This document shows positions 34,538 to 43,737 of a stretch of 64,000 nt of DNA, piece after piece. The first letter of the stretch is position 1. Every line of letters begins with the position of its first letter. The notes under the pieces are model-generated. The model saw only the letters and a list, made by a program, of their open reading frames with translations, had not been told where the DNA came from and ran no database searches. The DNA is taken from positions 18,963 to 82,962 of the forward strand of contig QXXF01000017.1 in assembly GCA_009911365.1 (NCBI GenBank). Direction: 5' to 3'. This stretch comes from Clostridiales bacterium (lineage in GTDB: Bacteria; Bacillota; Clostridia; Peptostreptococcales; Anaerovoracaceae). Made by a program: the position numbers and the translations under genes.

Positions 34538-36214
34538 TTAGAAGAGTCCTATGATCTTCCCTGTTTTGTCCACATCAATCTTTTCAGCGGCCGGGACTTT
34601 CGGAAGCCCTGGCATGGTCATGATGTCTCCGGTCAGTGCCACGATGAAGCCTGCTCCAGCGGAAACTTTCAGGTTCCGTACAGTGAGCACGAAACCTCTC
34701 GGTGCTCCTAATAATGTCTGATCATCGGAAAAACTGTACTGGGTCTTGGCAACGCAAATCGGCAGATTACCAAATCCCAGCTTTTCTAGCTGCACCAGCT
34801 GTTTCCTCGCAGCTGGCAGGATGTTGATGTCATCTGCTCTGTAAATTTTCTGTGCGATGGCTCTAATTTTTTCTTCGATGGACAGATCCAACTCATAAGA
34901 CTGCTGGAAGGAGTTCGGTTCCTGACAAATGCGCACCACCTCTTCCGCCAGGGAAACGCCGCCTTCGCCGCCTTTTCCCCAGACCTCGCTGAGCGCCACG
35001 TTAACACCTAGCTCTTTGCATTTGTCTTCCACCAGTTTCAGCTCTGCTTCCGTGTCTGTAGGGAAGCGATTGATAGCCACCACTGCCGGAAGGCCGTAAA
35101 CCTTTGTGATGTTTTCCACATGCTGCAGCAGATTTGGCAAGCCCTTCTCCAAGGCCTCCAGATTCTCCTGCCCTAGGTCCGCTTTCGCCGTTCCTCCGTG
35201 ATGTTTCAACGCCCGAACCGTCGCCACCACTACTACCGCAGAAGGCTTGATCCCGGCCATACGGCACTTGATATCCAAGAATTTTTCCGCGCCCAAGTCC
35301 GCACCGAATCCAGCCTCTGTCACAACATAGTCCGCCATTTTCATGGCCATGCGAGTGGCCATAATGGAATTGCAGCCATGGGCGATGTTTGCGAAGGGTC
35401 CTCCGTGGATAAAGGCCGGCGTATGCTCTAGAGTCTGTACTAAATTGGGCTTCAGCGCATCTTTCAAGAGTGCCGCGAGCGCGCCCTGCGCTTTTAGCTG
35501 ACCTGCTGTCACCGGCCCGTCATCGTATGTATAGCCTACGATGATCCTGGCTACCCGTGCCTTTAGATCTTCGATATCGCTGGCCAGGCACAGGATAGCC
35601 ATGATTTCACTGGCTACTGTGATGTCGAATCCGTCCTCTCTAGGCGTGCCGTTGGCTTTTCCACCCAATCCATCCGTCACAAAGCGCAGCTGACGGTCAT
35701 TCATGTCCACACAGCGTTTCCAGGTGATCTTTCTCGGGTCGATCCTCAGGGAATTTCCCTGTTGGATGTGGTTGTCCAGCATAGCTGCCAGCAGATTGTT
35801 GGCGGCGCCAATAGCATGCATGTCTCCTGTGAAATGCAGATTGATGTCCTCCATCGGCACCACCTGCGCATAACCGCCGCCTGCGGCTCCGCCTTTGACC
35901 CCGAAGACTGGTCCCAGAGACGGTTCTCGCAAAGCCACGAATACACTTTTCCCAATTTTTTTCAGTGCGTCCGCGAGCCCCACTGTTGTAGTCGTCTTGC
36001 CTTCGCCCGCAGGAGTGGGTGAAATGGCTGTCACCAGAATCACTTTTCCATCTGGCGCATCCTTCTTCTCCTCCAGCAAATTGTAATCCACCTTTGCTTT
36101 GTAGTTTCCATAAAGCTCCACATACTTTCGCTCCACGCCTGCCGCATCTGCGATATCGCAGATGTTTTTCATCTCTGTTTCCTGCGCGATTTGAATATCA
36201 CTCTTCATTTCCAT
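34538..36214 (-). CDS. fhs: Formate-tetrahydrofolate ligase
   Basis: 558 residues. It makes 10-formyl-THF from formate, ATP and THF, the entry of formate into the methyl branch of the Wood-Ljungdahl pathway and into purine synthesis. The ATP loop [20 protein letters not shown] is at about 55-75. Family motifs [31 protein letters not shown] and [10 protein letters not shown] follow. The start is the ATG after GGGAGGAGCAAAGA; an upstream ATG eight codons earlier lies before this site. It sits behind a ZTP riboswitch and is ended by its own terminator. Confidence 0.98.
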   Translation of the reverse strand: MEMKSDIQIAQETEMKNICDIADAAGVERKYVELYGNYKAKVDYNLLEEKKDAPDGKVILVTAISPTPAGEGKTTTTVGLADALKKIGKSVFVALREPSLGPVFGVKGGAAGGGYAQVVPMEDINLHFTGDMHAIGAANNLLAAMLDNHIQQGNSLRIDPRKITWKRCVDMNDRQLRFVTDGLGGKANGTPREDGFDITVASEIMAILCLASDIEDLKARVARIIVGYTYDDGPVTAGQLKAQGALAALLKDALKPNLVQTLEHTPAFIHGGPFANIAHGCNSIMATRMAMKMADYVVTEAGFGADLGAEKFLDIKCRMAGIKPSAVVVVATVRALKHHGGTAKADLGQENLEALEKGLPNLLQHVENITKVYGLPAVVAINRFPTDTEAELKLVEDKCKELGVNVALSEVWGKGGEGGVSLAEEVVRICQEPNSFQQSYELDLSIEEKIRAIAQKIYRADDINILPAARKQLVQLEKLGFGNLPICVAKTQYSFSDDQTLLGAPRGFVLTVRNLKVSAGAGFIVALTGDIMTMPGLPKVPAAEKIDVDKTGKIIGLF

Positions 36215-36279
36215 TCTTTGCTCCTCCCTATCAACCATTCTTTTCTCTCACACTCGCTCTGCCCATTTCCATCAAACGC

Positions 36280-36390
36280 AAAAAAGCCTGAACCTCCGGA
36301 CAGATTGCCCAGACGGTCGGCTTATTTTCAGCATTATACTCCATGTGGTCAATTCCACTCTTATCCGTCAGTCGTATAACCAAATATTCA
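36280..36390 (-). ncRNA. ZTP (pfl) riboswitch with terminator, controlling fhs
   Basis: Minus strand, about 36388 to 36280. The aptamer contains GGTTATACGACTGACGG, GTGGAATTGACCAC with the following ATGGAGTATAA, and GCCGACCGTCTGGGCA, closely matching the known Fusobacterium-type ZTP aptamer. The 3' part can form AGCC-ACC / GGT-GGCT ending in six T (36286-36280), so ZTP binding would prevent termination. The pairing with fhs is a classic association. Confidence 0.95.
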
Positions 36391-36399
36391 TATATCGAA

Positions 36400-36428
36400 A
36401 TTATACCATCCGCCCCTTGCCGAATCAA
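36400..36428 (-). promoter_or_regulatory. fhs / ZTP riboswitch promoter
   Basis: Minus-strand TTGATT (36428-36423), a 17-bp spacer and TATAAT (36405-36400). Confidence 0.85.
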
Positions 36429-36451
36429 GAGTTACAGAAAGATTCTTCCTT

Positions 36452-37117
36452 TTATTTCGCAAAGTTTTTCAGAAAGGACCTGCGGTGGATGGCACACAGA
36501 CCATAGGCTTCGAGTCCTTCATAGTGAAGCTTCGTGCCATAGCCTTTATTCTTTTCAAACCCATACCCTGGATAGCACTCTGCCATTTGGACCATCAGCC
36601 GGTCCCTGATGACTTTCGCCAAAATAGACGCTGCCGCGATGGAAAAGCTCTTGCTGTCGCCTTTGATCACAGACGTCTGCGGGAATGGCACTTCTTCAAT
36701 GATCATGGCATCGAAGAGAACGTGTTGAATCTCTGACTTTGTCTTTGCCACCAGCATGGCGTTGGCCTCCCGCACCGCTGCTGTCATGGCTTCCTTTGTT
36801 GCCTGCAAAATATTGATTTCATCGATCCGCTGGTGATCCGCCATGCCAATGCCAAAAGCAAGCGCCCGCTCCTTGATGATGGGATACAGGACTTCTCTCC
36901 TTTTTGCCGTCAGCTTTTTAGAATCATCGATCCCCGGCACGTCAAAATCCCGGGGCAGCACCACCGCAGCAGCTGTCACTGGCCCGGCAAGAGGCCCTCG
37001 CCCCACTTCATCCACGCCTGCGATATAAGCGATTTCGCTGCCGCAAGTTTCCACCTCGAACCGCTTCATCTCCTCCAGCCGCTGTCTCAAATACCGCTCT
37101 CGTTCCTGCTTATTCAT
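36452..37117 (-). CDS. rnhB: Ribonuclease HII
   Basis: 221 residues from the ATG at 37117 (MNKQERERYL). RNase HII removes misincorporated ribonucleotides and RNA primers from DNA. The active-site motif AGVDEVGRGPLAGPV carries the DEx acidic pair; DDSKKLTAKRRE and the later ASILAKVIRDRLM contain further catalytic acids. It overlaps the rbgA stop by 8 bp, a conserved rplS-rbgA-rnhB arrangement in Firmicutes. Confidence 0.97.
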   Translation of the reverse strand: MNKQERERYLRQRLEEMKRFEVETCGSEIAYIAGVDEVGRGPLAGPVTAAAVVLPRDFDVPGIDDSKKLTAKRREVLYPIIKERALAFGIGMADHQRIDEINILQATKEAMTAAVREANAMLVAKTKSEIQHVLFDAMIIEEVPFPQTSVIKGDSKSFSIAAASILAKVIRDRLMVQMAECYPGYGFEKNKGYGTKLHYEGLEAYGLCAIHRRSFLKNFAK

Positions 37118-37955
37118 GATCCGGCCTCTCCAATGTGATGTTTCCAATCACACCGGCCCGAAACTCATCCAGCGTCACTTTGGCGATACGGTCATAATCG
37201 ATCCTTTTTCCTGGAAGGATGCATCCCCGTTTCAGGGCCATGGCTTCCATGGTGGAAAGAGGCGCTTCTGGAAGTTCCTCCAGCTTGTAGCGCTCTCTGA
37301 GAAGCCCCGGATAATCCACCTGAAGAACGGTGATCAGTTCCAGGGCCAGGTCAGCCACATCTAGGATCTCGTCCTTGATAGAACCGCAGAACGCCAGATT
37401 CAGCCCCGTCTTGGGGTCTTCAAACTTGGGCCACAAAATGCCCGGCGTGTCCAGCAACTGCATGTTTCCAGGCAAATTCAGCCACTGCTTGCCCTTTGTG
37501 ACCCCCGGCCGGTCCCCGGTCTGCGCGCTTTTTTTTCCAGTCAGTCGGTTGATCAGAGAAGATTTCCCCACATTAGGGACTCCGGCGATCATCAGCCGAT
37601 AAGGCTTTTTCCTGGTCTGTCCCTGATTTTTTTCCTCCTGCAGACTCCCCAGCAGTTTCAGTAGCCGCGCCGCGCCAGTTCCGGACATGCAGTTCATGGT
37701 CAGTACTAGATTGCCTTGATCTTTGAAATAGCGCTCCCACGCTTGATTAGCGCTGGCATCGGACAGGTCGCTCTTGTTGAGGATCACGATCCGTCTTTTA
37801 TTTTTTACCAGCTCGTCAATGATAGGGTTCCTGCTGGAAACAGGGATCCTTGCGTCAATAACCTCTACTGCCGCATCCACTAGTTTTAAATTTTCCTGTA
37901 TCAATGCCCGGGTTTTCTTCATATGCCCAGGATACCAGTTGATATGCTCGATCAT
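37110..37955 (-). CDS. rbgA: RbgA (YlqF) ribosome biogenesis GTPase
   Basis: 281 residues from the ATG at 37955 (MIEHINWYPGHMKKT). A circularly permuted GTPase: G4 LNKSDLSD comes before the G1 loop GVPNVGKSSLIN and G3 DTPG (LLDTPGILWP). RbgA completes the 50S subunit by promoting late protein assembly. It lies between rplS and rnhB. AGGAAAAC precedes the start. Confidence 0.97.
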   Translation of the reverse strand: MIEHINWYPGHMKKTRALIQENLKLVDAAVEVIDARIPVSSRNPIIDELVKNKRRIVILNKSDLSDASANQAWERYFKDQGNLVLTMNCMSGTGAARLLKLLGSLQEEKNQGQTRKKPYRLMIAGVPNVGKSSLINRLTGKKSAQTGDRPGVTKGKQWLNLPGNMQLLDTPGILWPKFEDPKTGLNLAFCGSIKDEILDVADLALELITVLQVDYPGLLRERYKLEELPEAPLSTMEAMALKRGCILPGKRIDYDRIAKVTLDEFRAGVIGNITLERPDHE

Positions 37956-38009
37956 TTGTGTTTTCCTACTATTAACTAAAAGAAACGTGCCTTTTGACAA
38001 TTACGAAAA

Positions 38010-38029
38010 GAGGAACCTTATGGTTCCTC
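38010..38029 (-). terminator. Partial terminator between rplS and rbgA
   Basis: GAGGAACC-ATAA-GGTTCCTC followed on the minus strand by TTTTCG. With only four T, this may attenuate rather than stop transcription into rbgA. Confidence 0.65.
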
Positions 38030-38041
38030 CGCAACACTTTT

Positions 38042-38392
38042 TTACGCTTCTTCTTTCCTTGCTTTGATTTTCGCTGACTTTCCAGTTCTCTCACGCATGT
38101 AGTAAAGCTTCGCTCTCCTAACGCGTCCTCTTCTCACGACTTCAATTTTTTCAACTAAAGGTGAGTGGATTGGGAATGTCTTTTCTACGCCTACGCCAGA
38201 GGCGATCCTTCTTACTGTAAAAGTTTCGCCAATGCCGCCGTTCTGTTTTTTCAGCACAAAACCTTCAAAAATCTGGATTCTCTCTCTAGAGCCTTCCTTG
38301 ATTTTGATGTGTACTCTCACTGTGTCTCCTGCTCTGAACTCAGGGACATCCTTTTTAAGGTAATCCTGTGCAATTGACTGCATTACATCCAT
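38042..38392 (-). CDS. rplS: 50S ribosomal protein L19
   Basis: 116 residues, normal length. Conserved [35 protein letters not shown] and the basic C-terminal [21 protein letters not shown]19 sits at the 30S-50S interface. The gene heads the rplS-rbgA-rnhB transcript, with GGGAAGGAGG before its ATG. Confidence 0.99.
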   Translation of the reverse strand: MDVMQSIAQDYLKKDVPEFRAGDTVRVHIKIKEGSRERIQIFEGFVLKKQNGGIGETFTVRRIASGVGVEKTFPIHSPLVEKIEVVRRGRVRRAKLYYMRERTGKSAKIKARKEEA

Positions 38393-38501
38393 TGCTCATT
38401 TCCTCCTTCCCTCCAAGACGTTCGTGGCACCTCATAATCGCATCCAGAGGAACGCCCGTAATAACATTCAATATTTTAGCAGAAAATCCTGGGAAGCGCA
38501 A
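38393..38501 (-). promoter_or_regulatory. rplS promoter and probable L19 autoregulatory leader
   Basis: Minus-strand TTGCGC (38501-38496), a 17-bp spacer and TAAAAT (38478-38473). The leader contains GGGCGTTC and GAACGTCT about 30 nt apart, forming a long stem-loop, as in Bacillus-type L19 leaders. Binding by L19 is by analogy. Confidence 0.55.
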
Positions 38502-38540
38502 GAAAATTTTTAAGCTTTTCCGATTTTCTATGCCTTTAGC

Positions 38541-39317
38541 CTATACCACCCGTATGATGGCCGCGACTTTTGTCCCTGAATTGTGAAGGGTTTTCACGCT
38601 GGTGGACACGACTCCTCTTTTCGGCGTGGAAGCATGGATCAGTTTTCCCTTGCCTGCGTAAATGGCCGCATGGCTAAAGCTTCTGCCTCGTGTAAAGAGG
38701 ATAATGTCTCCTGCTTTTGCTTTTTTTATGCTCTTGATGGAGGATCCCACTTTGTGCTTTTTCAAGGAATGATATAGCCCCGCACTGGAAGTCCTCTTCA
38801 CTTTTTTCTTTGGTTTCACGCCTGCATTTTTGTAGACCCAATATACGAAACCGCTGCAGTCAAAAGCTTTTGGCCCCGCTGCACCTGCCCGATAGCTGGC
38901 ACCGATCTTTTTCTTGGCCTTGGCTACCACTTTCTGGCCTTGGCTTTTCTCGGTCTTCTCTTTTACGACCTTTGAAAAAGCGCCATAGTAGGTTTTGCCA
39001 CCTTTAGAAATATACGCCCGCACTTTGAAACGATACGTGGTGTCCGCTTCTAAACCAGTGCATTTAAACGAATTCTTTTTTACAATGGCGATCTTACCGT
39101 ATTTCTTCTTCTTTGCATGATACTTATAAACTTCATAACCGGAAGCCTGCTCCGCCTTTTTCCAGGTGAGCGTTATAGCCTGATCGCTGACTGCCTTTGC
39201 TTTCAGGGCAGTCGTCGTAGCCGCCTTTAGAGTCTCCGCACCATACCCCGCAGTAGGACATCCTAGTACGCTGATCGCTAACGCCGCTATAACGGCAAAC
39301 GTTATAAATCTTTTCAT
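38541..39317 (-). CDS. Secreted NlpC/P60 cell-wall hydrolase with Fn3-like domain
   Basis: 258 residues. A signal peptide (about 1-27) is followed by a fibronectin type III-like beta domain (about 35-120: ITLTWKKAEQASGYEVYKY, TTYRFKVRAY), then an NlpC/P60 cysteine peptidase (about 130-258). Catalytic Cys is in FDCSGFVYWVYK and His in FSHAAIYAG, with a third polar residue in LIHAS. Such enzymes cut peptidoglycan stem peptides (D-Glu-meso-DAP bond). Very lysine-rich, suited to binding an anionic wall. Confidence 0.92.
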   Translation of the reverse strand: MKRFITFAVIAALAISVLGCPTAGYGAETLKAATTTALKAKAVSDQAITLTWKKAEQASGYEVYKYHAKKKKYGKIAIVKKNSFKCTGLEADTTYRFKVRAYISKGGKTYYGAFSKVVKEKTEKSQGQKVVAKAKKKIGASYRAGAAGPKAFDCSGFVYWVYKNAGVKPKKKVKRTSSAGLYHSLKKHKVGSSIKSIKKAKAGDIILFTRGRSFSHAAIYAGKGKLIHASTPKRGVVSTSVKTLHNSGTKVAAIIRVV

Positions 39318-39675
39318 AAAAGCCTCTCTTTATCGTTGATTTTAGCTTTTATTGAATACCACGGCTACTACTATACCATCATTTATGCAAAATGTCAAAT
39401 CCTCTTTCAACCCTTGCGATTACTATTATGCCCTTGGTTTACGCACAAATATGGAAAAAATTTCTTTTAAAAATTTTTCCCGTCCCCATTTTTATTTATT
39501 TTTTTAGATAATTTTGTTGAAATTCCAATGCATTTTCTTTTTTGTCAGATCCCATGCCAATTTTCTCTTGATGATAATATTGTTTTTTTGTGTTTTTTTA
39601 TAACAAAGTTGCTATTTCATCGTCTTTGTTTTAATTTATAATTATTCATTTAATCCGCATAAACAAAAACCCACC
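39318..39675. other. AT-rich intergenic region
   Basis: About 358 bp with long A/T runs, notably TTTTAAAAATTTTT-like tracts around 39460-39510. I see no convincing gene or RNA. It holds the promoter region of the NlpC/P60 gene and the downstream edge of the Xer gene; a weak ACTCATCC/GGTGGGT stem overlaps the Xer stop. Confidence 0.5.
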
Positions 39676-40557
39676 CTATGCTCGAGGATGAGTTTTATCA
39701 TAAACATCTTTGATTCTATTTTTTGTCGCTGTCAAATAGATCTGTGTGGCTGAAATATCTTCGTGTCCCAACAATTCCTGGAGGGATTTCAGATCCGCGC
39801 CATTTTGGATCATGTGGACCGCAAAAGAATTTCTAATAATATTGGGGGTCAATTTATGGTCCAAGGCACCCTGTTTTCCATATTCTTTGAGGATCTTCCA
39901 AAGGCCCTGTCTGGTGATCCGCTGCCCGTGATAATTGACAAAAAGCGCCTTTTCATCGGTCCTGTCTTTCAGCAGTTTTTCTCTGGCATCGTAAAGGTAT
40001 GTTTCCAGTGCTGCTCTTGCCGGTTTTCCAATGGGAATGATGCGCGCCTTGCTCTGCTCCCCAGCGCAAGTGATGAATCCCATGCGGATGTTGATATCCT
40101 CCAGATCAGCCTCGATCAGCTCTGTGACCCTGATTCCAGTAGCGTAGAGCAGTTCCAGCATGGCTCTGTCACGGATCCCCCGCGGACTGTCATCTGGCAG
40201 GGAAAGCAACTTGTCGATTTCTTCCACAGTCAGGTATTCTAAGGTTTTCCGCTGGATTTTCGGAGATTTGATATTGAGAGCTGGGTTCGCGGAAATTTCC
40301 TCCTTGGCCTGAAGATAATGATAAAACGACCTGATGGAGGCCAGCTTTCGATTCACTGTTGCTGCGGATTTTCCTTCGTTTTTCAGCTTTAGCAGAAAGG
40401 CTACCACTTCGGTCCCCTGTGTCTGCCTCAAATCGGAAATGCCCCGCTCTCCTTCGAACTTGGAAAACTCCAGCACATCCCGCCGATAAGCCTCCAATGT
40501 GTTCTTTGCCATTTTCTTTTCTTTTTCCAGGTATTCAAAAAATCGTTCCGACAGCAT
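39676..40557 (-). CDS. Tyrosine recombinase of the XerC/XerD type
   Basis: 293 residues from the ATG at 40557. An N-terminal SAM-like core-binding domain (about 1-90) is followed by the catalytic domain. Catalytic residues seen: Arg in YATGIRVTELI, Lys in EQSKARIIPIG, Arg in IIRNSFAVH, His in LLGHED and the nucleophile Tyr in ATQIYL. The first His of the canonical HxxR box is replaced by Asn (TPNIIRNSF rather than TPHxLRHxF). Size and lack of phage neighbours suggest chromosome-dimer resolution, yet the Asn is atypical for a housekeeping Xer. Confidence 0.85.
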   Translation of the reverse strand: MLSERFFEYLEKEKKMAKNTLEAYRRDVLEFSKFEGERGISDLRQTQGTEVVAFLLKLKNEGKSAATVNRKLASIRSFYHYLQAKEEISANPALNIKSPKIQRKTLEYLTVEEIDKLLSLPDDSPRGIRDRAMLELLYATGIRVTELIEADLEDINIRMGFITCAGEQSKARIIPIGKPARAALETYLYDAREKLLKDRTDEKALFVNYHGQRITRQGLWKILKEYGKQGALDHKLTPNIIRNSFAVHMIQNGADLKSLQELLGHEDISATQIYLTATKNRIKDVYDKTHPRA

Positions 40558-40730
40558 AAAGTCTCGTTCCTTCCCTCTCCGAATGTTCATGCAACATTCA
40601 CGATAGTTTCATTATAATCGACACGCCTGTTGCTTACAATCATATTTTAGCGATTTTTGACAGTTTTTACTGGACTGTAATAAAGCCTCACTCGTCCACA
40701 TAATTTAGCTAAGAAAAAGGAGGCACACAT

Positions 40731-41360
40731 ATGAAAAAATTTTCTAATCAACCACTGACGATCTTGAATCAAATGAGTTCCATGGCTTTGTACAGCAAAA
40801 AAACGCTCTGTTTGTCCGCGTTTTTCTTTTTCACTGGCATTTCCACTGGGATTTTTCTCGAGCTGACTATGGGAACCGCTGACAAAGGCAGCTTGTCAGG
40901 ATATCTCCAGCAATATCTGTTCATGGACGCAGGTGTGGTGGAATACCCAAATCCTTTTCTTTCCTCTCTAACAAGCAACCTTCTTCTTCTGCTCATTATG
41001 TTCCTGGGAGGCCTTTCTGTATTTGGCTTTCCGGCGGCTCTGGTCGCGCTTTCCTACAAAGGCACCGCACTTGGGTTTTGTACGGGACTGATCGCTGAAA
41101 CCTTGAAAAACAAAGGCATCCTGGTGATCCTCACCTCTCTCTTGCCGCAAAACCTTCTGTTGATCCCTGTCTTTATCCTCGGTTCTTCGGCAGCTTTGAA
41201 TTACAGCTTCCTTTCCATAGGCAAACGCCGCATGGCAGTAAAAAGGAACCTGCGAGAGCTTTCAGGTTCCTATATCCTGACGATGATCGTCTTTGCGGTT
41301 GTCGTGGCTTTGGCCTGCGGTCTGGAAGCTATTTTATACCCAATTGTTCTTTTGCCATAA
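40731..41360 (+). CDS. spoIIM: SpoIIM stage II sporulation protein
   Basis: 209 residues, about five membrane helices. SpoIIM joins SpoIID and SpoIIP in the DMP machinery that remodels septal peptidoglycan during engulfment. Family segments: FFFTGISTGIFLEL, a central GFCTGLIAETLKNKG and LLPQNLLLIPVFI. A strong AAAAAGGAGG site lies 8 bases before the ATG. The 3' end overlaps the convergent NUDIX gene by 32 bp. Confidence 0.93.
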   Translation: MKKFSNQPLTILNQMSSMALYSKKTLCLSAFFFFTGISTGIFLELTMGTADKGSLSGYLQQYLFMDAGVVEYPNPFLSSLTSNLLLLLIMFLGGLSVFGFPAALVALSYKGTALGFCTGLIAETLKNKGILVILTSLLPQNLLLIPVFILGSSAALNYSFLSIGKRRMAVKRNLRELSGSYILTMIVFAVVVALACGLEAILYPIVLLP

Positions 41361-41868
41361 AGATCCCGGCAATGGTCTTTGCATCCACTAGCTGGCCGGA
41401 GGCTGCCATGGAAAAGGCTTCGTCGTAGTCGTATTCCACGATCTCCAGTGCTTCGTCTTCATCAAACTCCGTTTCGCCTTCTGTCAATCCTGTGGCCGCA
41501 TAAAGATGGATGACTTCCTCTGTATAAGCGACGCTGGGATTCAGCTTTCCTAAATAATGAAGGGTTTCCGCCGTGTATCCTGTTTCTTCTCTCAGTTCCC
41601 GCTGGGCGGTGTTTTCAGGAATCGTTTCGCCTTTATCAATCTTTCCCGCTGGGATTTCCAGCAGCACTTGGCCGCTGGGATAGCGGAACTGTTTTACCAT
41701 AACAATTTTCCCGTTATCTTTAACAGGAACAATGGCTACGGCCCCATTATGCTCTACGATCTCTCGATACGCAGTGCCAGAGGGCACTGTCACCGTGTCC
41801 CGCCTCAAATTGAGTATTGCGCCTTCATAAATCCGCTCACTGCTGATTTTCTTTTCTTCAAAGATCAT
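41329..41868 (-). CDS. NUDIX hydrolase, ADP-ribose pyrophosphatase type
   Basis: 179 residues. The Nudix box GKIDKGETIPENTAQRELREETG matches GX5EX7REUXEEXGU exactly. The N-terminal SSERIYEGAILNLRRDTV and VAIVPVKDNGKIVMVKQFRYP are typical of NudF-like ADP-ribose pyrophosphatases, which clear ADP-ribose and related nucleotides. The C terminus overlaps spoIIM on the opposite strand. Confidence 0.93.
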   Translation of the reverse strand: MIFEEKKISSERIYEGAILNLRRDTVTVPSGTAYREIVEHNGAVAIVPVKDNGKIVMVKQFRYPSGQVLLEIPAGKIDKGETIPENTAQRELREETGYTAETLHYLGKLNPSVAYTEEVIHLYAATGLTEGETEFDEDEALEIVEYDYDEAFSMAASGQLVDAKTIAGIFMAKEQLGIK

Positions 41869-41934
41869 ATCCTTCCTCCTTTGTCACCTGTGCCGCATGG
41901 CATGTCCAAGGGTCCGTTCATACTAGGGAACACC

Positions 41935-42738
41935 TCACTTCGTCATTGCTTTGGATTTGTCCACCGCTGCCTGGAAGCCCTGTTTCACGCTTTCCTCAAA
42001 TCCATTTTCAAAGAGCTTGTTCACTGCTTCAATGGTGGTCCCGCCTGGCGAGCACACATTGATACGCAGCTGCTCTGGGCTGATGTCGTTTTCCAAAACC
42101 ATTTTTGCGGCTCCCAAGACAGCCTGCGCAGCAAAGATTTTCGCTTTTTTCGGCTCCATTCCATTGTCAATGGCCGCCTGAATCAACGCATCGATGTACA
42201 TGTACGTATACGCTGGGCTGCTGCCGCTGACACCTATGACGCAGTGGATCAGGTCTTCATGGATCTCCTGGGCCTTTCCTACTGTATTTAAAATATCCAG
42301 CACCTGAACAAAACTATCATCGTCCACATTGCGGTTCCTGCATACCGCAATCATGGCTTCACCCACTTGGGCAGGCAAGTTGGGCATGATGCGTACAATT
42401 TTACGTTCTTGCCCAAGACGCACTTCCAAAAAGGCAATGCTCACGCCCGCTGCCATGGAAACGATGATTTGATCCTTTCTGTGGACAGATGCGATTCTCG
42501 GCAGCAGTTTGTCAAAGAGATTGGGTTTCAGGCCTAAAAAAACGATATCGCTTTTTTCAGCCAGCTCCTGTTCCGAGCCGCAGGCAATGACTGCCGCGAA
42601 ATCCTTCTCCAAACTGTTCCTTGTTTCTTCTTTGATATCATATACAAAAATTTGGTTTCCTTTTGCGGCCGCGGCAGGCGCATGGCCCTTGAGAATGGCT
42701 CCGCCCATATTTCCCGCACCAATGAATCCGATTTTCAT
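41935..42738 (-). CDS. proC: Pyrroline-5-carboxylate reductase
   Basis: 267 residues. NAD(P)-dependent last step of proline synthesis. The N-terminal Rossmann motif IGFIGAGNMGGAILKG and the C-terminal helical domain with VSGSSPAYTYMYIDAL and INVCSPGGTTIEAV are standard. It overlaps the proB stop by ATGA, so the two are translated together. proA lies apart at 46.1 kb on the other strand. Confidence 0.97.
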   Translation of the reverse strand: MKIGFIGAGNMGGAILKGHAPAAAAKGNQIFVYDIKEETRNSLEKDFAAVIACGSEQELAEKSDIVFLGLKPNLFDKLLPRIASVHRKDQIIVSMAAGVSIAFLEVRLGQERKIVRIMPNLPAQVGEAMIAVCRNRNVDDDSFVQVLDILNTVGKAQEIHEDLIHCVIGVSGSSPAYTYMYIDALIQAAIDNGMEPKKAKIFAAQAVLGAAKMVLENDISPEQLRINVCSPGGTTIEAVNKLFENGFEESVKQGFQAAVDKSKAMTK

Positions 42739-43541
42739 ATGTCCTTACCTCCCATAAATATGGTCCCCGTTTCTTCCTGGTTCAATGCTTTTTTGATAAT
42801 GTCTTTTTTCTTTCCATTGAGTAAGAGCATGGAAATGCCATACTCGTTGACCAGCCGGGCCGCTTCGATTTTTGTAGCGATCCCGCCTGTTCCAAAGCTG
42901 CTCTTTTCACCAATATCGATTTCCTCCAGCAGTTTGTCGATGTCTTCCACCGCTTCGATCAGCTTGGCATCCTTCTCCCGCTTTGGATCTTTATCGTATA
43001 CCCCGTCTATGTCGCTGAGCACGATCAGAGCATCTGCGTTCCATAGGTTTGCCGCATGCGCGCTCAGGGTATCGTTGTCTCCAATCTTAATTTCGTCTAC
43101 ACTGACGCTGTCGTTTTCGTTGATGATAGGCACCACGCCTTCATCTACCAAGGTGAACAGTGCGTTGCGGATGTTCAAGGTCCGGTGAGAATCCTTGAAA
43201 TCCTCTCTAGTGAGAAGGATCTGCCCCACATGGATGCCGTAGTCCGCAAAATATTCTTTATACGCCATCATCAGTTCCACCTGACCAATGGCGCAAAGGG
43301 CCTGCTTGTAATTCATGTCGCCTCTGCGGCTCCATTTGTTGATGGCTCCCACGCCGCAGATCCCTGCGCCAGAAGAGACCATGATGATCTGTTTATTTTG
43401 TTTGATCAGGTCGCTGGCTTGCTCCACGATATTATGAAGCACCTCCCGGTTGACCTCGCCCTGGTCGTTTGAAAGTACGTTGCTGCCGATTTTGATAACG
43501 ATTTTACGGCTCTCTTTTATGAAGTCGCTGATTGAGTTCAT
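42735..43541 (-). CDS. proB: Glutamate 5-kinase
   Basis: 268 residues from the ATG at 43541 (MNSISDFIKE; GAAAGAGG before it). A longer open frame upstream is non-coding. First step of proline synthesis: phosphorylates glutamate to gamma-glutamyl phosphate. Motifs: IVIKIGSNVLS, MVSSGAGICGVGAI, INENDSVSVDEIKIGDNDTLSAHAA and FGTGGIATKIEAA. It has no PUA domain, unlike the E. coli enzyme of about 367 residues, as in many Firmicutes. Coupled to proC by ATGA. Confidence 0.97.
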   Translation of the reverse strand: MNSISDFIKESRKIVIKIGSNVLSNDQGEVNREVLHNIVEQASDLIKQNKQIIMVSSGAGICGVGAINKWSRRGDMNYKQALCAIGQVELMMAYKEYFADYGIHVGQILLTREDFKDSHRTLNIRNALFTLVDEGVVPIINENDSVSVDEIKIGDNDTLSAHAANLWNADALIVLSDIDGVYDKDPKREKDAKLIEAVEDIDKLLEEIDIGEKSSFGTGGIATKIEAARLVNEYGISMLLLNGKKKDIIKKALNQEETGTIFMGGKDI

Positions 43542-43737
43542 GTGTGTTGCCTCTTTCTTCTTTCTGTAATCTGTATCAGTATACGACAAAATAGTGGCAC
43601 TCGCAAGGCTCGCTAGTATTTTTAGCAGAAATTCCGCCTTGCCACTCGCTCTGCTCGCAGGGGTAGAAAGGGAGTGACAGTGTTTTGGCATCATGTTAAA
43701 ATGAAAAATATATTTATGAAAATAGGAGGGCGTAATC

